From Butyrivibrio sp. (GTDB taxonomy: Bacteria > Bacillota > Clostridia > Lachnospirales > Lachnospiraceae), in NCBI GenBank assembly GCA_017620235.1, contig JAFZQT010000020.1, forward strand, positions 1 through 41,970: a stretch of DNA of 41,970 nt, written 5' to 3'. Position numbers and translations under genes: made by a program. The notes under the pieces are model-generated. The model had not been told where the DNA came from. It ran no database searches and was given only the letters and a program-made list of their open reading frames with translations. This document shows, piece by piece, positions 26,191 to 35,389 of the stretch. Positions within the stretch are counted from its first letter, which is position 1. The number at the start of each line of letters is the position of its first letter.

Positions 26191-26664
26191 TTATTTAACC
26201 ATCTTTGCGCCAGCTTTTTCCTGAGCTTTAGCAACAAGATTCTTGAAAAATCCCTTCTTTTTCTCAGGAGTTTCAACTTTGCCACGAAGACCTTTAACTT
26301 CTGTTACATAAATTCCGCTGACTGAAGCTTTAACTTCTTTCTTTACAGGAACTGAATCAAAGATCTTTTCATCACAGATAAGACTCATAACTTTATTGCC
26401 GACTCTTACCTTAAGAATGGGAAGCTTTGACCTGCGAAGAAGCTTGGGTGTCTGGTCTATAACAGCCTGAGGAAGACCTGCTTCGGTAATCTTCATTCTC
26501 TTTTTGTCAATTATAAGCATGGACATGCTCTGCTTCATAGCGTCGAGCTGAACCTGCTGTTCTTCCTGCTTCTTCTGGGCTTTTCTGCCAATTATCATAA
26601 GTGCAACTATTATTGCGATTAAGATTACTGCTATTACGATAAACACAATTAAACCGGTACTCAA
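26191..26664 (-). CDS. Membrane-anchored protein of unknown function
   Basis: 157 residues. One hydrophobic N-terminal segment (about residues 4-26) is followed by a short coiled-coil-like stretch (AQKKQEEQQVQLDAMKQSMS) and a soluble domain: KRMKITEAGLPQAVIDQTP, RVGNKVMSLICDEKIFDSVP and VKASVSGIYVTEVKG. The C-terminus is very basic. The start is probably TTG at 26664, because GGAGG sits 8-12 bases upstream of it; an earlier in-frame TTG at 26685 would place that site inside the gene. It looks like a conserved Lachnospiraceae protein, but I cannot name its family. Confidence 0.7.
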   Translation of the reverse strand: MSTGLIVFIVIAVILIAIIVALMIIGRKAQKKQEEQQVQLDAMKQSMSMLIIDKKRMKITEAGLPQAVIDQTPKLLRRSKLPILKVRVGNKVMSLICDEKIFDSVPVKKEVKASVSGIYVTEVKGLRGKVETPEKKKGFFKNLVAKAQEKAGAKMVK

Positions 26665-26836
26665 TCTATTATCCTCCGAAATCAATATACTATATCATAG
26701 CAAGAAGTATTGTAGCATTCTTTAGGAAGATAGGCAAATAAAATACTTTAATCATTTGGTAAGGTGTGGTAGTATAAGAAATATTGTTTTGATATGAAAT
26801 AGCAAGATATTATCATATTTAAAAGGAGAAAGCATT

Positions 26837-28045
26837 ATGAAAAAAAATCTTTCTGTATTGTTGGTCGTAGTCATGGCTTTATCGGCTCTTACAGCATGCG
26901 GATCCAAGGCTAAAGAGGAGGCAACCGCTCCAGCTGCTGAGGGCTCAGCTGTAGAAGCAGCTACTGCCGAAAGTTCTAACGACATAGCATCTTTACAGAA
27001 TTTGGACAAACTTGAAGTGAAGACTCTTGATGAGATAAATCCTTTGGATTACATCACATTGGGTGAGTACAAGGGCGTGACTGTTGAAGTTGCTAAGACA
27101 TCTGTTACAGATGAGGATGTTGATAACTATATCAAAAATCTCATTGAATCAAATCCTGCAAAGACAGAAATCACAGACAGACCTATACAGAATGGTGATG
27201 TTGCGAATATAGATTATGAAGGAAAATATGCCGACACTGGAGTTGCTTTCGATGGTGGAACAGCTCAGGGCTTCGATCTTGAGATTGGATCAGGTATGTT
27301 CATCCCCGGATTTGAGGACGGACTTGTCGGAGTTAATTTAGGAGATACAGTAGATCTTGATCTTACATTCCCTAAGGAATATGGTTCAAAAGACCTTGCA
27401 GGTAAGAAGGTTGTATTTACGGTTAAGGTCAACAAGATAAGTGAAAAGTCTACAGAGCCTACAGACGAATGGGCATCAGGTCTTGGAATGGAAGGCGTAA
27501 CAAATCTTGAGCAGCTTAAAGCAAATTCTAAACAGCAGCTCACAGATGAGGCAGAGGCTACATATAAATCTGAAGTTGAGGCAGCTGTTATTGATAAAGT
27601 TATAGGTATTTCAGAATTTAAGGATATTCCACAGGAACTTCTTAATCATTACCTTATTCAGGAGAATGAACAGCTTGAGAATTATGCTCAGCTGTATACA
27701 GCATATGGTCAGCCTACAAGCGCCAGCGATATTGTCCGTATCATGATGCAGAACACTGCTCCCGATCAGCAGGATCCCGATGCATTCCTCAAGAATATGG
27801 TAAATGAGGTAGCTCAGCAGTTTATTACATTTGCGGCAATCGCAAAGAACGAAAACATTTCAGTTTCTGATGAGGATATTGAAAAATATCTTAAGGATGC
27901 TTTTGACGAAGGAACTACAGGATACAGCTCACTTGATGAATTGAAGGGCAATGTTGATTCTGTTGATATAAGAGAAGGTCTTATGGCAGAAAAAACTGTA
28001 GGATTCCTTGTTGATAATGCCAATGTGGTTGAGCCTGCTAATTAA
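26837..28045 (+). CDS. Exported trigger-factor-like peptidyl-prolyl isomerase lipoprotein
   Basis: 402 residues. The lipobox LTAC (Cys about residue 21) and an Ala/Glu-rich linker are followed by a trigger-factor-like segment (YKGVTVEVAKTSVTDEDVDNYI). Then comes an FKBP-type domain (about residues 108-205) with NGDVANIDYEGK, FIPGFEDGLVG and LTFPKEYG, and a helical trigger-factor C-terminal domain (LEQLKANSKQQLTDEAEATY, ending near NANVVE). The ribosome-binding tail of cytosolic Tig is replaced by the lipid anchor, so it probably folds proteins outside the membrane, as PrsA does in bacilli. AAAAGGAG precedes ATG 26837. asnS follows 47 bases after its stop. Confidence 0.9.
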   Translation: MKKNLSVLLVVVMALSALTACGSKAKEEATAPAAEGSAVEAATAESSNDIASLQNLDKLEVKTLDEINPLDYITLGEYKGVTVEVAKTSVTDEDVDNYIKNLIESNPAKTEITDRPIQNGDVANIDYEGKYADTGVAFDGGTAQGFDLEIGSGMFIPGFEDGLVGVNLGDTVDLDLTFPKEYGSKDLAGKKVVFTVKVNKISEKSTEPTDEWASGLGMEGVTNLEQLKANSKQQLTDEAEATYKSEVEAAVIDKVIGISEFKDIPQELLNHYLIQENEQLENYAQLYTAYGQPTSASDIVRIMMQNTAPDQQDPDAFLKNMVNEVAQQFITFAAIAKNENISVSDEDIEKYLKDAFDEGTTGYSSLDELKGNVDSVDIREGLMAEKTVGFLVDNANVVEPAN

Positions 28046-28092
28046 TTGAACATTTTTTGTTTGATACGGAATAATTTTAATTGGAGGATGTC

Positions 28093-29484
28093 ATGGAACT
28101 TACAGATATAAAATCGTTATTTACGGAACAAGATAAATATGTAGGACAGAAAGTGACTGTCGGAGGATGGATCAGAAGTATCCGCGATTCTAAGGCTATC
28201 GGATTTATAGTATTGAATGACGGTACATTTTTTAAACCTCTCCAGATTGTTTATTCAGATGCACTTTCAAACTTTGCGCAGATCAGCAAACTCAATGTAG
28301 GTGCAGCAATCATCGCAAAAGGAACAATCGTTGCAACACCCGGAGCTAAGCAGCCTTTCGAGATGCAGGCTGAGGAAGTTGAGATAGAGGGAGCTTCTAC
28401 TTCAGATTATCCTCTTCAGAAGAAGAGACATACTCTTGAGTTCCTCAGAACAATACCTCACCTTCGTGCAAGAACAAATACTTTCGAGGCAGTTTTCAAG
28501 GTTCGTTCAGTTGCTGCATATGCGATTCATTCTTTCTTCCAGGAGAGAAACTTTGTATATGTTCATACTCCTCTTATTACAGGAAGTGACTGTGAAGGTG
28601 CCGGAGAGATGTTCCAGGTAACAACTCTTGATCTTAACAATGTGCCTAAGACTGATGATGGAGCTGTTGATTTTTCAAAGGACTTCTTTGGAAAGCCTGT
28701 AAACCTTACTGTTAGCGGACAGCTTAACGTTGAGACTTATGCATTTGCATTTAAGAATGTATATACATTCGGACCTACATTCCGTGCAGAGAACTCTAAC
28801 ACAACAAGACATGCCGCAGAGTTCTGGATGATCGAGCCTGAGATGTGTTTTGCAGATCTTAAGGATGACTGCGATACAGCAGAAGCTATGCTTAAGTATG
28901 TTATCAACTATGTTCTTGAGCATTGTCCCGAAGAGATGGCGTTCTTTAACGAGTTCATTGATAAAGGACTTATCGACAGACTTAATAATGTTGTCAACAA
29001 TGAGTTTGGTCGCATCACATATACGGAAGCTATTGATATTCTTTCAAAACACAATGATAAGTTTGATTACAAGGTATCATGGGGCTGCGATCTTCAGACA
29101 GAGCATGAGAGATATCTCACAGAAGAAGTATTCAAGAAGCCTGTCTTTGTAACAGATTATCCTAAGGATATCAAAGCGTTCTACATGAAGCTTAATCCCG
29201 ATGGAAAGACAGTTGCAGCAGCAGATTGTCTTGTTCCCGGAATCGGAGAGATCATCGGCGGAAGCCAGAGAGAAGATGATCTTGAGATTCTCGAGAAGCG
29301 TATGGATGAGCTTGGAATGAAAAAGGATGATTACCAGTTCTATCTTGATCTCAGAAAGTACGGAAGTGTAAGACATGCAGGATTCGGACTTGGATTTGAG
29401 CGCTGTGTAATGTACCTTACTGGAATGGGAAATATCAGAGACGTTGAGTCATTCCCTAGAACAGTTGGAAATTGTGAATTGTGA
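28093..29484 (+). CDS. asnS: Asparagine--tRNA ligase
   Basis: A class II synthetase charging tRNA-Asn. The N-terminal OB-fold ([19 protein letters not shown], with [13 protein letters not shown]) and class II motifs are present: motif 2 [20 protein letters not shown] and motif 3 [29 protein letters not shown] residues ([14 protein letters not shown]) are typical of AsnRS rather than AspRS. ATG 28093 follows GGAGG; the frame is open back to 28081 but lacks a better site. The 463-residue length is standard. Confidence 0.95.
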   Translation: MELTDIKSLFTEQDKYVGQKVTVGGWIRSIRDSKAIGFIVLNDGTFFKPLQIVYSDALSNFAQISKLNVGAAIIAKGTIVATPGAKQPFEMQAEEVEIEGASTSDYPLQKKRHTLEFLRTIPHLRARTNTFEAVFKVRSVAAYAIHSFFQERNFVYVHTPLITGSDCEGAGEMFQVTTLDLNNVPKTDDGAVDFSKDFFGKPVNLTVSGQLNVETYAFAFKNVYTFGPTFRAENSNTTRHAAEFWMIEPEMCFADLKDDCDTAEAMLKYVINYVLEHCPEEMAFFNEFIDKGLIDRLNNVVNNEFGRITYTEAIDILSKHNDKFDYKVSWGCDLQTEHERYLTEEVFKKPVFVTDYPKDIKAFYMKLNPDGKTVAAADCLVPGIGEIIGGSQREDDLEILEKRMDELGMKKDDYQFYLDLRKYGSVRHAGFGLGFERCVMYLTGMGNIRDVESFPRTVGNCEL

Positions 29485-29497
29485 TATTTGAAGAAAT

Positions 29498-29527
29498 GCG
29501 ACATTTCTTAATATCGCGTGTTATAAT
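29498..29527 (+). promoter_or_regulatory. Extended -10 promoter of the NlpC/P60 gene
   Basis: TATAAT at 29522-29527 is preceded by TG at 29519-29520 (extended -10). The -35 is weak (GCGACA, 29498-29503, 18-base spacer). Confidence 0.6.
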
Positions 29528-29567
29528 TATATAGAGATACTGAATAATGAGGGACAAGGAGGATGAA

Positions 29568-30887
29568 ATGAAAAAAGGTTATTTTTTTTCTGCTATAGCT
29601 CTTTCCTTAGTCCTTAGTATGCTGGTGGTGGACCCTGTCTGGGCTACCACCAGTACTGATTTACAGCAAAAACAGAACAAGCTGGAGCAGGAAGAGCAAG
29701 CATTAAAAAATCAGAAAAAAGAGCTTGAGAAGAAAAAGAATGAAAGTCAGAAAAATCTAAATAACGCAAACGGTAAGGTGAATTCAATCGCTGCGGATCA
29801 GGGAAAAACAAAAGCGGCAATGGATGAAACTTCTAATGCGATTGTTTCTATGCTGGCTGACATAGATCTTATTAAAGAAGAGATTGAGAAAACAGAAGAG
29901 CAGATAAAGATTAAAACGGCTGAATATGAGGAAGCAAAGAAAAAGGAAGAAACCTTATATGAAGCGATGGTGCAGAGAATCAAGTTTTTATATGAGCAGG
30001 GAGAGTCTTCTTATATACAGATTCTTTTGACTGCTGCTGATTATTCGGATGCACTTAATAAAGCACAGTTTATTGAGCAGATTTATGAATATGACCGTGA
30101 GAAGCTCGCGGAATATGTAGAGGCAAAGACAGCGGCGGATAAAGCCAAGGCGCAGCTCGAAGAGGAAAAAGGGCAGCTGGAAACATCTAAATATGAGATG
30201 GAAGAAGAGCAGAAGCAAATGGAAGAAGTGCTCTCACAGTATAAGGCTCAGTATTCCGATTACGAGGTGAAGCTTGCAAAAGCAAAACAGGACGCCGCTA
30301 TATATACAGCGCAGATAAAGAGTCAGCAAGCTGATATGGCATCCCTTCAGAAGCAGATAGCGTCTAAGCAGAATGAGGTTAATGAGACAAAGAAAGCTGC
30401 ACAGGCTGCAAGAGAGGCTGAAGAAGCTGAGAGAAAGCGCAGGAGTGAAGAGGAGTCTAAAAAATCCAACTCAGAGAGCGGAGGCGGTTCTTCGCCGTCA
30501 GAGGGATCTAAAAATTCTTCGCCTCCACCGGCACCTTCGGGAGGCGGCTCCGGTTCTAATATTGCAAGCTATGCTTGCCAGTTCGTCGGCAATCCGTATG
30601 TTTCAGGCGGAACAAGCCTTACAAACGGAGCAGACTGTTCGGGATTTGTATATTCTGTTTATAAGGCGTTTGGAATTTCTGTTCCAAGAACATCATGGGA
30701 GCAGGGAAATTACGGAACGGAAGTATCATATTCTGATGCACAGCCCGGAGATGTTATTTACTATGGTGGGCATGTTGGAATATATATAGGCGGTGGACAG
30801 ATTGTTCACGCAAGTACGCAAAAGACCGGAATCAAATACAGTTCAGCGATGTACAGACCGATCATTTGTGTCAGAAGATTTGTGTGA
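29568..30887 (+). CDS. Secreted coiled-coil NlpC/P60 peptidoglycan hydrolase
   Basis: 439 residues. A signal peptide (about residues 1-28, with WATTST near the cleavage site) is followed by a long coiled coil rich in Glu, Lys and Gln (about 30-285), as in CwlO/PcsB-like cell-wall hydrolases. A Ser/Gly/Pro-rich linker (about 290-330) leads to an NlpC/P60 endopeptidase domain. The catalytic triad is intact: Cys357 (GADCSGFVY), His402 (GGHVGIYIG) and His414 (QIVHAST). Such enzymes cut peptide crosslinks and are often controlled by FtsEX through the coiled coil; no FtsEX is nearby. ATG 29568 follows GGAGG; an earlier ATG at 29547 would precede the signal peptide. Confidence 0.93.
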   Translation: MKKGYFFSAIALSLVLSMLVVDPVWATTSTDLQQKQNKLEQEEQALKNQKKELEKKKNESQKNLNNANGKVNSIAADQGKTKAAMDETSNAIVSMLADIDLIKEEIEKTEEQIKIKTAEYEEAKKKEETLYEAMVQRIKFLYEQGESSYIQILLTAADYSDALNKAQFIEQIYEYDREKLAEYVEAKTAADKAKAQLEEEKGQLETSKYEMEEEQKQMEEVLSQYKAQYSDYEVKLAKAKQDAAIYTAQIKSQQADMASLQKQIASKQNEVNETKKAAQAAREAEEAERKRRSEEESKKSNSESGGGSSPSEGSKNSSPPPAPSGGGSGSNIASYACQFVGNPYVSGGTSLTNGADCSGFVYSVYKAFGISVPRTSWEQGNYGTEVSYSDAQPGDVIYYGGHVGIYIGGGQIVHASTQKTGIKYSSAMYRPIICVRRFV

Positions 30888-30895
30888 TATACCAG

Positions 30896-30924
30896 TTGTT
30901 TGCCCTTATACCATAGTGTATAAT
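30896..30924 (+). promoter_or_regulatory. Candidate guaA promoter
   Basis: TTGTTT (30896-30901), 17 bases and TATAAT (30919-30924). The leader to guaA is only about 35 bases, too short for a purine riboswitch. Confidence 0.6.
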
Positions 30925-30963
30925 CGTGCATAATTATTGTTGTAAATTTTTTCGGGAGGAACC

Positions 30964-32514
30964 ATGACTGCAGAAGAGAAAGTAATAGTTCTTGATTTCG
31001 GCGGACAGTACAATCAGCTTGTAGCCCGTCGTGTCAGGGAATGTAATGTCTATTGTGAGATATATTCATATCGCACTCCAATAGAGCAGATAAAGGCGAT
31101 GGCGCCTAAGGGAATTATTTTAACCGGAGGTCCCAACTCATGCTATGAGGATGGAGCACCAACATATACCAAGGAATTGTTTGAGCTTGGAATTCCTGTA
31201 TTGGGACTTTGCTACGGAGCACAGCTTATGATGCACGTGCTCGGAGGTAAGGTTGAGAAAGCGCCTGTCAGAGAGTATGGTAAGACTCAGACTTTTATCG
31301 ATGGCTCAAAAGATAAGTTGTTCGCAGGTGTTGAGGATGACACTATCGTATGGATGAGTCACTTCGACTATATCAGCAAAGTTGCATCGGGCTTTGATAT
31401 CATTGCACATACAGCAGATTGTCCCGTTGCTGCGGCAGCTTGTGAAGATAAGAAGCTTTACGCTATTCAGTTCCATCCCGAAGTATTACATACAGTTAAA
31501 GGAAAAGAGATTCTCCATAATTTCGTAAGAGGTATCTGCCAGACTGCAGGTACATGGAGGATGGATTCTTTTGTTGAGAATACTATCAAAGAGATCAAGG
31601 CAAAGGTAGGAGACGGAAAAGTACTTCTTGCTCTTTCAGGAGGTGTTGATTCATCCGTTCTTGCAGCTCTTTTGGCAAAAGCAATCGGAAAGCAGCTTAC
31701 ATGCGTATTCGTTGATCACGGACTTCTTCGTAAGAATGAAGGTGATGAGGTTGAGGGTGTATTCGGTGAAAAAGGTAATTTCGACATCAACTTTATCCGC
31801 GTAAATGCAGCTGACAGATATTATGCTAAGCTTGCCGGAGTAGAAGAGCCTGAGCGTAAGCGTAAGATTATTGGTGAAGAGTTTATTCGTGTGTTTGAGG
31901 AAGAGGCAAAGAAAATCGGAGCCGTTGATTTCCTTGCACAGGGAACAATATATCCTGACGTTGTAGAATCAGGACTTGGCGGTGAGTCAGCCGTTATCAA
32001 GTCACATCACAATGTAGGAGGACTTCCTGATTTCGTTGACTTCAAGGAAATCATTGAGCCTCTAAAGACATTGTTCAAGGATGAAGTTCGTAAGGCAGGA
32101 CTTGAGCTCGGACTTCCGGAGTATCTTGTGTTCCGTCAGCCTTTCCCCGGACCGGGACTTGGCATCCGTATCATCGGTGAAGTAACAGCCGATAAGGTAC
32201 GCATCGTTCAGGATGCTGATTATATTTATAGAGAAGAGATTGCGGCAGCCGGACTTAGTAAGCTTCCGGATCAGTACTTCGCAGCTCTTTCAAATATGCG
32301 CTCCGTAGGCGTTATGGGTGATGAGAGAACTTACGATTATGCGATTGTTCTTCGCGCCGTTGAGACAGTAGACTTTATGACAGCTGAGGCTTCTGAGATT
32401 CCTTTCGAAGTTCTCCAGAAAGTCATGAGCCGTATCATCAACGAGGTTAAAGGCGTTAACCGCGTAATGTACGATCTCACTTCTAAGCCGCCCGGAACAG
32501 TGGAAATGGAATAG
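30964..32514 (+). CDS. guaA: GMP synthase (glutamine-hydrolysing)
   Basis: This enzyme converts XMP to GMP. The class I amidotransferase has the nucleophile in GLCYGAQ (Cys83) and the FHPEV His/Glu pair. The ATP-pyrophosphatase P-loop LSGGVDSS lies at residues 224-231, and the dimerisation domain ends KPPGTVEME. The 516-residue length is standard. GGGAGG precedes ATG 30964. The 3' end of guaA is a known integration hotspot for mobile islands, and here a full integrative element begins right after it; the coding sequence itself remains intact. Confidence 0.97.
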   Translation: MTAEEKVIVLDFGGQYNQLVARRVRECNVYCEIYSYRTPIEQIKAMAPKGIILTGGPNSCYEDGAPTYTKELFELGIPVLGLCYGAQLMMHVLGGKVEKAPVREYGKTQTFIDGSKDKLFAGVEDDTIVWMSHFDYISKVASGFDIIAHTADCPVAAAACEDKKLYAIQFHPEVLHTVKGKEILHNFVRGICQTAGTWRMDSFVENTIKEIKAKVGDGKVLLALSGGVDSSVLAALLAKAIGKQLTCVFVDHGLLRKNEGDEVEGVFGEKGNFDINFIRVNAADRYYAKLAGVEEPERKRKIIGEEFIRVFEEEAKKIGAVDFLAQGTIYPDVVESGLGGESAVIKSHHNVGGLPDFVDFKEIIEPLKTLFKDEVRKAGLELGLPEYLVFRQPFPGPGLGIRIIGEVTADKVRIVQDADYIYREEIAAAGLSKLPDQYFAALSNMRSVGVMGDERTYDYAIVLRAVETVDFMTAEASEIPFEVLQKVMSRIINEVKGVNRVMYDLTSKPPGTVEME

Positions 32515-32520
32515 TACACG

Positions 32521-32566
32521 AAATCCCTACAAACCGTGAATTTAAGCGGCTTGTAGGGTTTTTTTA
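32521..32566 (+). terminator. guaA terminator
   Basis: CCCTACAA (32525-32532) pairs with TTGTAGGG (32551-32558), followed by TTTTTTT. It sits at the element's left edge, so it could also be part of the attachment site. Confidence 0.8.
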
Positions 32567-32573
32567 ATTGGCG

Positions 32574-32592
32574 TTGGGTACGATTTGGGTAC
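32574..32592 (+). repeat. Direct repeats near the element's left end (candidate integrase arm sites)
   Basis: TTGGGTAC occurs at 32574-32581 and again at 32585-32592, 11 bases apart (one helical turn). Short phased repeats close to the end of an element are typical binding sites for the N-terminal domain of tyrosine integrases. This is an inference from position. Confidence 0.4.
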
Positions 32593-32626
32593 ACTTTATT
32601 ATTCTGAGGAATATTTACCCGATGAC

Positions 32627-33178
32627 TTAATATTCATTCTTGGGATTCAGACCTATATAATCCATGAACTGATCGTGAGATTTCTGAGCTTTTAAAGCCT
32701 CAGGCCAACGTTCAGATTCCGGATAGATATCCATCCAGAGGTTGAAAGCTTCTTCTGCCTTAATAAGGGCAAGACCTCTTTCGGAAACATCTTTTATCTT
32801 TTCACACTTTTTAACTTCTTTTTGATATTCTTCATATCTTTCAAACCAGGATCTCATTAACATGAGACTCCCAAAGGAAACAGCAATCTGTTCGTTTCCT
32901 TCTTTATCTTTGTATTCAACAAGTTCCCCACTATATTGACGGAAAATCTGAAAAAGCATGTGCATGGCTTTTACACCATCAAAATCTGCACCGGTAAGAG
33001 CCTCGACATTAACGTGTAATGCTTTGGCAAGCGCTTCGAGGGATTTAAGCTTGGGATTTCTTCTGCCTGTTTCATAGGCACGAATATAAGCCTCGCTTAC
33101 ACCGACCTCATCACCAAGTTGTTTAAGTGTCAGACCGCGTTCCTTGCGGATACGCCTGATATTTTCACCGATTGTCAT
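32627..33178 (-). CDS. XRE-family repressor of the mobile element
   Basis: 183 residues. The Cro/C1-type HTH covers about residues 5-60 (NIRRIRKERGLTLKQLGDEV, then YIRAYETGRRNPKLKSLEAL). The C-terminal domain is helical with no protease motif, so it is not a LexA/CI-type self-cleaving repressor. AGGAGCG precedes ATG 33178. It is divergent from the excisionase-integrase genes, and three palindromes with the core GTATCA lie between them. It is therefore the probable switch that keeps excision and transfer genes off, with repression of its own promoter also likely. Confidence 0.9.
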   Translation of the reverse strand: MTIGENIRRIRKERGLTLKQLGDEVGVSEAYIRAYETGRRNPKLKSLEALAKALHVNVEALTGADFDGVKAMHMLFQIFRQYSGELVEYKDKEGNEQIAVSFGSLMLMRSWFERYEEYQKEVKKCEKIKDVSERGLALIKAEEAFNLWMDIYPESERWPEALKAQKSHDQFMDYIGLNPKNEY

Positions 33179-33244
33179 AGTTTTACGCTCCTATCGCTGT
33201 AATTGAAAAAAGCAAAAAACGTACTGCACGTACCTTTTGAATAA

Positions 33245-33343
33245 ATAATATATCATTTGATACGGAAATGCAAGAAAAAGATATTGACACGTATCAAAAG
33301 ATACGGTATTATACAAAATACAGAAGCGTATCAAATGATACGC
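33245..33343. promoter_or_regulatory. Divergent promoters with three XRE operators
   Basis: Plus strand: TTGACA (33284-33289), a 17-base spacer and TATTAT (33307-33312). The spacer is almost entirely the palindrome CGTATCAAAAGATACG. Minus strand: TTGCAT (33273-33268), a 17-base spacer and TATTAT (33250-33245); this spacer contains TATCATTTGATA (33251-33262). A third copy, GCGTATCAAATGATACGC (33326-33343), lies just downstream of the plus-strand start. Bound repressor would block both promoters directly. Confidence 0.85.
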
Positions 33344-33345
33344 AT

Positions 33346-33695
33346 AAAATATAACGAACGGAATGGCGTTCAACGAACCTTGACAAGTGAATAAGGCGCA
33401 ATCGGTTACATAGGTAACGAGCGATGCGGATCCCGCGCGAAGATGTCGAAAAGACGGAGCGAACCCCGGGGAATTCCAAAATGAAGAAAAGGAATCTTTA
33501 ATCGCGATGAAGGCCACAAATGATACTCCTTCCCAGCCACAACTTGAACGGTGAAAACCCGTCGCACGTAATGGGGGAAGCTTGGGGGAACTAATTCTCG
33601 GAGATGCTGAACGGATGCATGTGTGATGGGAATCCTACCATCAGACCGGTTGTTGGATACAGTAACTAAAAAATTTATAAGAAAGGACAAAAAAT
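33346..33695 (+). other. Long structured leader upstream of the excisionase gene
   Basis: About 380 bases separate the operator-promoter from the first gene, with no plausible gene on either strand. The segment is clearly more GC-rich than other intergenic DNA here and holds several short hairpins: GAACG/CGTTC (33356-33371), GTTAC/GTAAC (33405-33418), ACGG/CCGT (33548-33562) and a GATGG/CCATC hairpin near 33625-33642. AATAAGGCG (33390-33398), the GTTAC hairpin and GAACCCCGG (33461-33469) recur in the same order upstream of the relaxase gene. It is probably transcribed as an untranslated leader and may act as RNA; no known riboswitch class was recognised. Confidence 0.55.
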
Positions 33696-33896
33696 ATGAA
33701 TGAAAAACTATATTACACTGCTGCAGAAATTGCACAGATGATTGGTGTTGGAAGAACTACAGCTTACGGAATCGTTAAGCAGATGAATGAGGAACTTAAG
33801 AGCCGAGGGTTCCTGGCTGTCAGGGGAAAGGTGCCAAAGGAATTCTTTGATGCGAAGTATTTTGGAGGAACCAGATGTAAGGGGGTGAGTGCCTGA
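33696..33896 (+). CDS. Excisionase-like small HTH protein
   Basis: 66 residues beginning MNEKLYYTAAEIAQMIGVGR, a MerR/AlpA-like winged-helix pattern (TAAEIAQMIGVGRTTAYGIV) as in Xis and helix-turn-helix excisionases of Firmicute integrative elements. GAAAGGAC precedes ATG 33696. Its stop codon overlaps the integrase start (TGATG), so the two are translationally coupled. It probably bends DNA at the attachment sites and favours excision, and might also regulate the operon. Confidence 0.8.
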   Translation: MNEKLYYTAAEIAQMIGVGRTTAYGIVKQMNEELKSRGFLAVRGKVPKEFFDAKYFGGTRCKGVSA

Positions 33897-34975
33897 TGGC
33901 AAGTAGCGCAAAACGAGATCCAAACGGTACATGGCGAATACAGTACAGGTATACGGATTGGACCGGGAAAAAGCGTAAATCGCAGAAACGCGGATTTAAG
34001 ACAAAAAAAGAAGCGGAAGAATGGGTTGCACACTTTAAGTACCAGCAGTCATCCGATCCGAGTATGCCGCTTCGGGATTTCTGGAAGATCTATATGGAAG
34101 ATATGGGGAAAAGGCTCAAGGAAACTACCATAGAGAATAAAGAACATATATGGAGATGCAAGATAGAGCCTTACTTTGGGGACCTTCCTATAAACGAAAT
34201 TACTCCGTCAAGGATACGCCGCTGGCAGAGTGAGATGATCGAGAAAGGCTTTAAGCCTACCTATCTGAAATCTATTAACAGCCAGCTTTCCGCAGTAATG
34301 AATTACGCAGTAAGGTTTTATGATCTCCGTTCTAATCCTTGTATGAAAGCCGGGAGTATGGGGAAAGGCAGGGCAGATGAAAGACCATATTGGACGCTGG
34401 AAGAGTTTAACAAATTCAGTGATGCGATAAGTAACAAGCATGAAGCATGGATGGGATTTCAGATTCTGTTTTGGACCGGAATCAGAGTGGGAGAACTTCT
34501 GGCTTTGAAAGTAGAAGATATAGATCTTGAACATGGATTCATCAGAATTGATGAGTCGTATACAAGACTCAAAAGCAAGGATATCATTTCCTCTCCCAAA
34601 ACAGAGAACTCTATCAGAACCATAGTAATTCATGAAGAACTTATAGAAGAACTGCGTGAATACATGACTCGTATATATCGTCCGAGACCAAGTTCAAGAT
34701 TGTTCCCTGAGAAAACAAAGCGTTTTTTTGAACACGAGATGGAAAGGGGAATAGAGCTTTCGGGAGTAAAGAAGATAACGGTTCATTGTCTCAGACATTC
34801 TCATGCTTCAATGCTTGTAGAAATGGGATTCAGTCCAATAGAGATTGCCAAGAGACTTGGACATGGGAAGGTGACTACGACAATCGAAACCTATTGCCAT
34901 CCTTCGATGGACGGGCAAAAGAAAATTGCAGACAGACTTGGAAAAATGGAGCGAGGTGAAGAAGATGCCGTGTGA
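33896..34975 (+). CDS. int: Tyrosine recombinase (element integrase)
   Basis: 359 residues. An N-terminal arm-binding domain (about 1-60; GTWRIQYRYTDWTGKKRKSQ), a SAM-like core-binding domain (about 65-165) and a catalytic domain with all key residues follow in order: Arg197 (TGIRVGELL), His297 and Arg300 (HCLRHSHAS), His323 (LGHGKV) and the nucleophile Tyr333 (ETYCH). It is therefore probably active. It should insert and excise the element, with guaA's 3' region as the likely target. It is co-transcribed with the excisionase gene before and the MobC-like gene that overlaps its end. Confidence 0.95.
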   Translation: MASSAKRDPNGTWRIQYRYTDWTGKKRKSQKRGFKTKKEAEEWVAHFKYQQSSDPSMPLRDFWKIYMEDMGKRLKETTIENKEHIWRCKIEPYFGDLPINEITPSRIRRWQSEMIEKGFKPTYLKSINSQLSAVMNYAVRFYDLRSNPCMKAGSMGKGRADERPYWTLEEFNKFSDAISNKHEAWMGFQILFWTGIRVGELLALKVEDIDLEHGFIRIDESYTRLKSKDIISSPKTENSIRTIVIHEELIEELREYMTRIYRPRPSSRLFPEKTKRFFEHEMERGIELSGVKKITVHCLRHSHASMLVEMGFSPIEIAKRLGHGKVTTTIETYCHPSMDGQKKIADRLGKMERGEEDAV

Positions 34976-35258
34976 AAGAAAAGCCAGGTTCAGACACAAT
35001 ACCATAGCGTTTTGGTTAAGCGATGAAGAAAAGAAAACAGTTGAAGCCAGGATAAAGGTAGCCGGTACAGAGAAAGGGCAATATTACCGTGCTTCAATTC
35101 TTGGGCAAAAGGTTGAGATTGTTGCCGGAAGGTATCGATCCGAACGATTGGCAATTATTTTGGAAAGGTTGCTTGATAGAGCTGAAGGAGGTGATGCCTA
35201 TGCAGACGAAGAGACCGCTGCGATACTGCGGGAACTGTTAGAACTATTAAAACGATAA
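34965..35258 (+). CDS. MobC-like relaxosome accessory protein
   Basis: 97 residues with a basic start (PCERKARFRHNTIAFWLSDE), then VEARIKVAGTEKGQYYRASI and a C-terminal helical stretch ending ILRELLELLKR. The pattern of a short strand followed by two helices (ribbon-helix-helix) and the element context suggest a MobC-type protein that helps the relaxase nick oriT. ATG 34965 follows GAGCGAGGTGAAG and overlaps the integrase end by 11 bases; an in-frame upstream start at 34926 is less likely. Another DNA-binding role is possible. Confidence 0.55.
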   Translation: MPCERKARFRHNTIAFWLSDEEKKTVEARIKVAGTEKGQYYRASILGQKVEIVAGRYRSERLAIILERLLDRAEGGDAYADEETAAILRELLELLKR

Positions 35259-35299
35259 AATCCCCTGCCGCAAACAGAGGATTTATCCCAAAGCCCAAA

Positions 35300-35382
35300 G
35301 GAGCTTCTGTTATCTGATATATATTCAAGCCAAGTATAACAGAGCTCCCGGGTATAAACAACTATTTTTTTAAAAACGGGAG
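35300..35382 (+). promoter_or_regulatory. Possible translational switch upstream of the primase gene
   Basis: GGAGC-T-TCTGTTAT (35300-35313) pairs with ATAACAGAGCTCC (35336-35348), making a 13-bp stem with one bulge. CTCCCG (35345-35350), partly inside this stem, is also fully complementary to CGGGAG (35377-35382), the ribosome binding site of the next gene. The two pairings are mutually exclusive. The 131-base gap has no gene. Confidence 0.4.
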
Positions 35383-35389
35383 GTAGAAA

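Noticed and set aside
26747..26775. Promoter before the exported trigger-factor gene (TTTAAT and TAGTAT)
   Set aside because: The -35 box is poor and the -10 has only a partial match; not listed as a feature.
30888..30963. Purine riboswitch before guaA
   Set aside because: The predicted leader is about 35 bases, too short for the aptamer, and no conserved loops are present.
33406..33735. Open frame of 109 codons on the minus strand in the structured leader
   Set aside because: No ribosome site, low-complexity aromatic composition, and it overlaps the leader and the excisionase gene.
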